Assembly: GCF_002858935.1 (NCBI RefSeq)
Contig: NZ_PJRT01000017.1
Coordinates: 1 to 64,000 of the forward strand
Direction of reading: 5' to 3'
DNA: 64,000 bases
Source: Pantoea endophytica
GTDB taxonomy: Bacteria > Pseudomonadota > Gammaproteobacteria > Enterobacterales > Enterobacteriaceae
In this document: positions 63,787-64,000 of the stretch, in pieces
Position numbering within the stretch: the first letter of the stretch is position 1
Layout of the letters: each line of letters starts with the position of its first letter
Translations under genes and position numbers: made by a program
Notes under the pieces: generated by a model
The model's database searches: none
What the model saw: the letters and a program-made list of their open reading frames with translations, nothing else
Told to the model about the DNA's origin: nothing

Positions 63787-64000
63787 ATGCAAAAAGACGC
63801 GCTGAACAATGTGCATATCGCCGACGAACAAATTTTGATTACCCCGCAAGAGCTGAAAGCCAAATTCCCGCTCACTGCGGCGCAGGAAGCGCAAATTGCG
63901 TCTTCTCGCCAAACCATTGCCGATATTATTGCGGGCCGCGATCCGCGTCTGTTGGTGGTTTGTGGTCCTTGTTCGATTCACGATACTGAAGCCGCGCTTG
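63787..64000 (+). CDS. aroF: DAHP synthase, tyrosine-sensitive (5' part)
   Basis: The first 71 codons of 3-deoxy-D-arabino-heptulosonate-7-phosphate synthase; the gene runs off the window end. MQKDALNNVHIADEQ is nearly identical to E. coli AroF, and DPRLLVVCGPCSIHD holds the metal-binding cysteine. The enzyme condenses PEP and erythrose-4-phosphate, the entry step to aromatic amino acids. AaroF identity (rather than AroG/AroH) rests on the N terminus and the TyrR box upstream. AAAAGGATCG precedes the start. Confidence 0.93.
   Translation, partial: MQKDALNNVHIADEQILITPQELKAKFPLTAAQEAQIASSRQTIADIIAGRDPRLLVVCGPCSIHDTEAAL

Overview
The window reads as a core chromosomal segment of an enterobacterium. 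Gene content, gene order and protein sequences closely follow Escherichia coli (barA/rlmD/relA/mazG/pyrG/eno; queE/queD/cysJIH/iap/cysDNC; ftsB-ispD-ispF-truD-surE-pcm-nlpD-rpoS; mutS; recA-recX-alaS-csrA-tRNAs-gshA-micA-luxS; ffh-rpsP-rimM-trmD-rplS; aroF). The departures from E. coli (one merged glucarate/galactarate cluster, a cysG inside the cys cluster, no mazEF, no cas genes beside iap, no yfiRNB before aroF, GC-rich REP-like repeats) suggest a plant- or environment-associated relative such as Pantoea or Erwinia. That genus-level guess is inference from memory of gene order, not a measured result.

Layout. 1-218: a possible insertion-sequence terminus abutting a truncated REP-like repeat. 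219-9280: a complete D-glucarate/D-galactarate catabolic locus, with garD divergent from gudP-gudX-gudD-garL-garR-garK, covering uptake, dehydration, aldol cleavage, reduction and phosphorylation to phosphoglycerate. 9281-16730: sensor kinase barA, divergent rlmD, relA and mazG. 16972-19983: pyrG and eno. 20133-21218: two queuosine-precursor genes. 21516-31915: sulfate assimilation (cysJIH, then cysG-cysD-cysN-cysC) split by a YciI-like gene and iap. 31971-38719: ygbE, ftsB-ispD-ispF-truD-surE-pcm and nlpD-rpoS, tightly packed and often overlapping. 38720-41170: an AT-richer cassette (MFS transporter plus short-chain dehydrogenase) in the rpoS-mutS interval, which is known to vary among enterobacteria. 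41274-47550: mutS, mltB, yjdM, a DapA-family lyase/synthase and tam. 47653-53140: pncC, recA (with a consensus SOS box), recX, alaS, csrA. 53445-54037: one tRNA-Ser(GCT) and four identical tRNA-Arg(ACG). 54279-57573: yqaB, yqaA, gshA, antisense sRNA gene micA, luxS. 57627-63398: corB and ypjD (minus strand), then ffh and the rpsP-rimM-trmD-rplS ribosomal/tRNA-modification operon. 63787 to the end: the 5' part of aroF behind a TyrR-type operator.

Several genes here belong to one stress/growth network in relatives: RelA makes (p)ppGpp, RpoS is the stationary-phase sigma factor, BarA acts through UvrY on the CsrA-sequestering RNAs, CsrA is encoded here, and MicA is a sigma-E-dependent sRNA. Known post-transcriptional sites are visible: the sRNA-pairing segment of the rpoS leader is embedded in the nlpD coding sequence, and the MicA gene has a good sigma-E-type promoter.

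I did not find a clearly undescribed system. The best candidates for a second look are the MFS/SDR cassette with a 10-bp-arm dyad upstream, the merged gud/gar locus, the orphan DapA-family gene, the REP-like repeats with a possible IS junction, the stem-loop in the rpsP leader, and an unusual residue in the alanyl-tRNA synthetase editing site.
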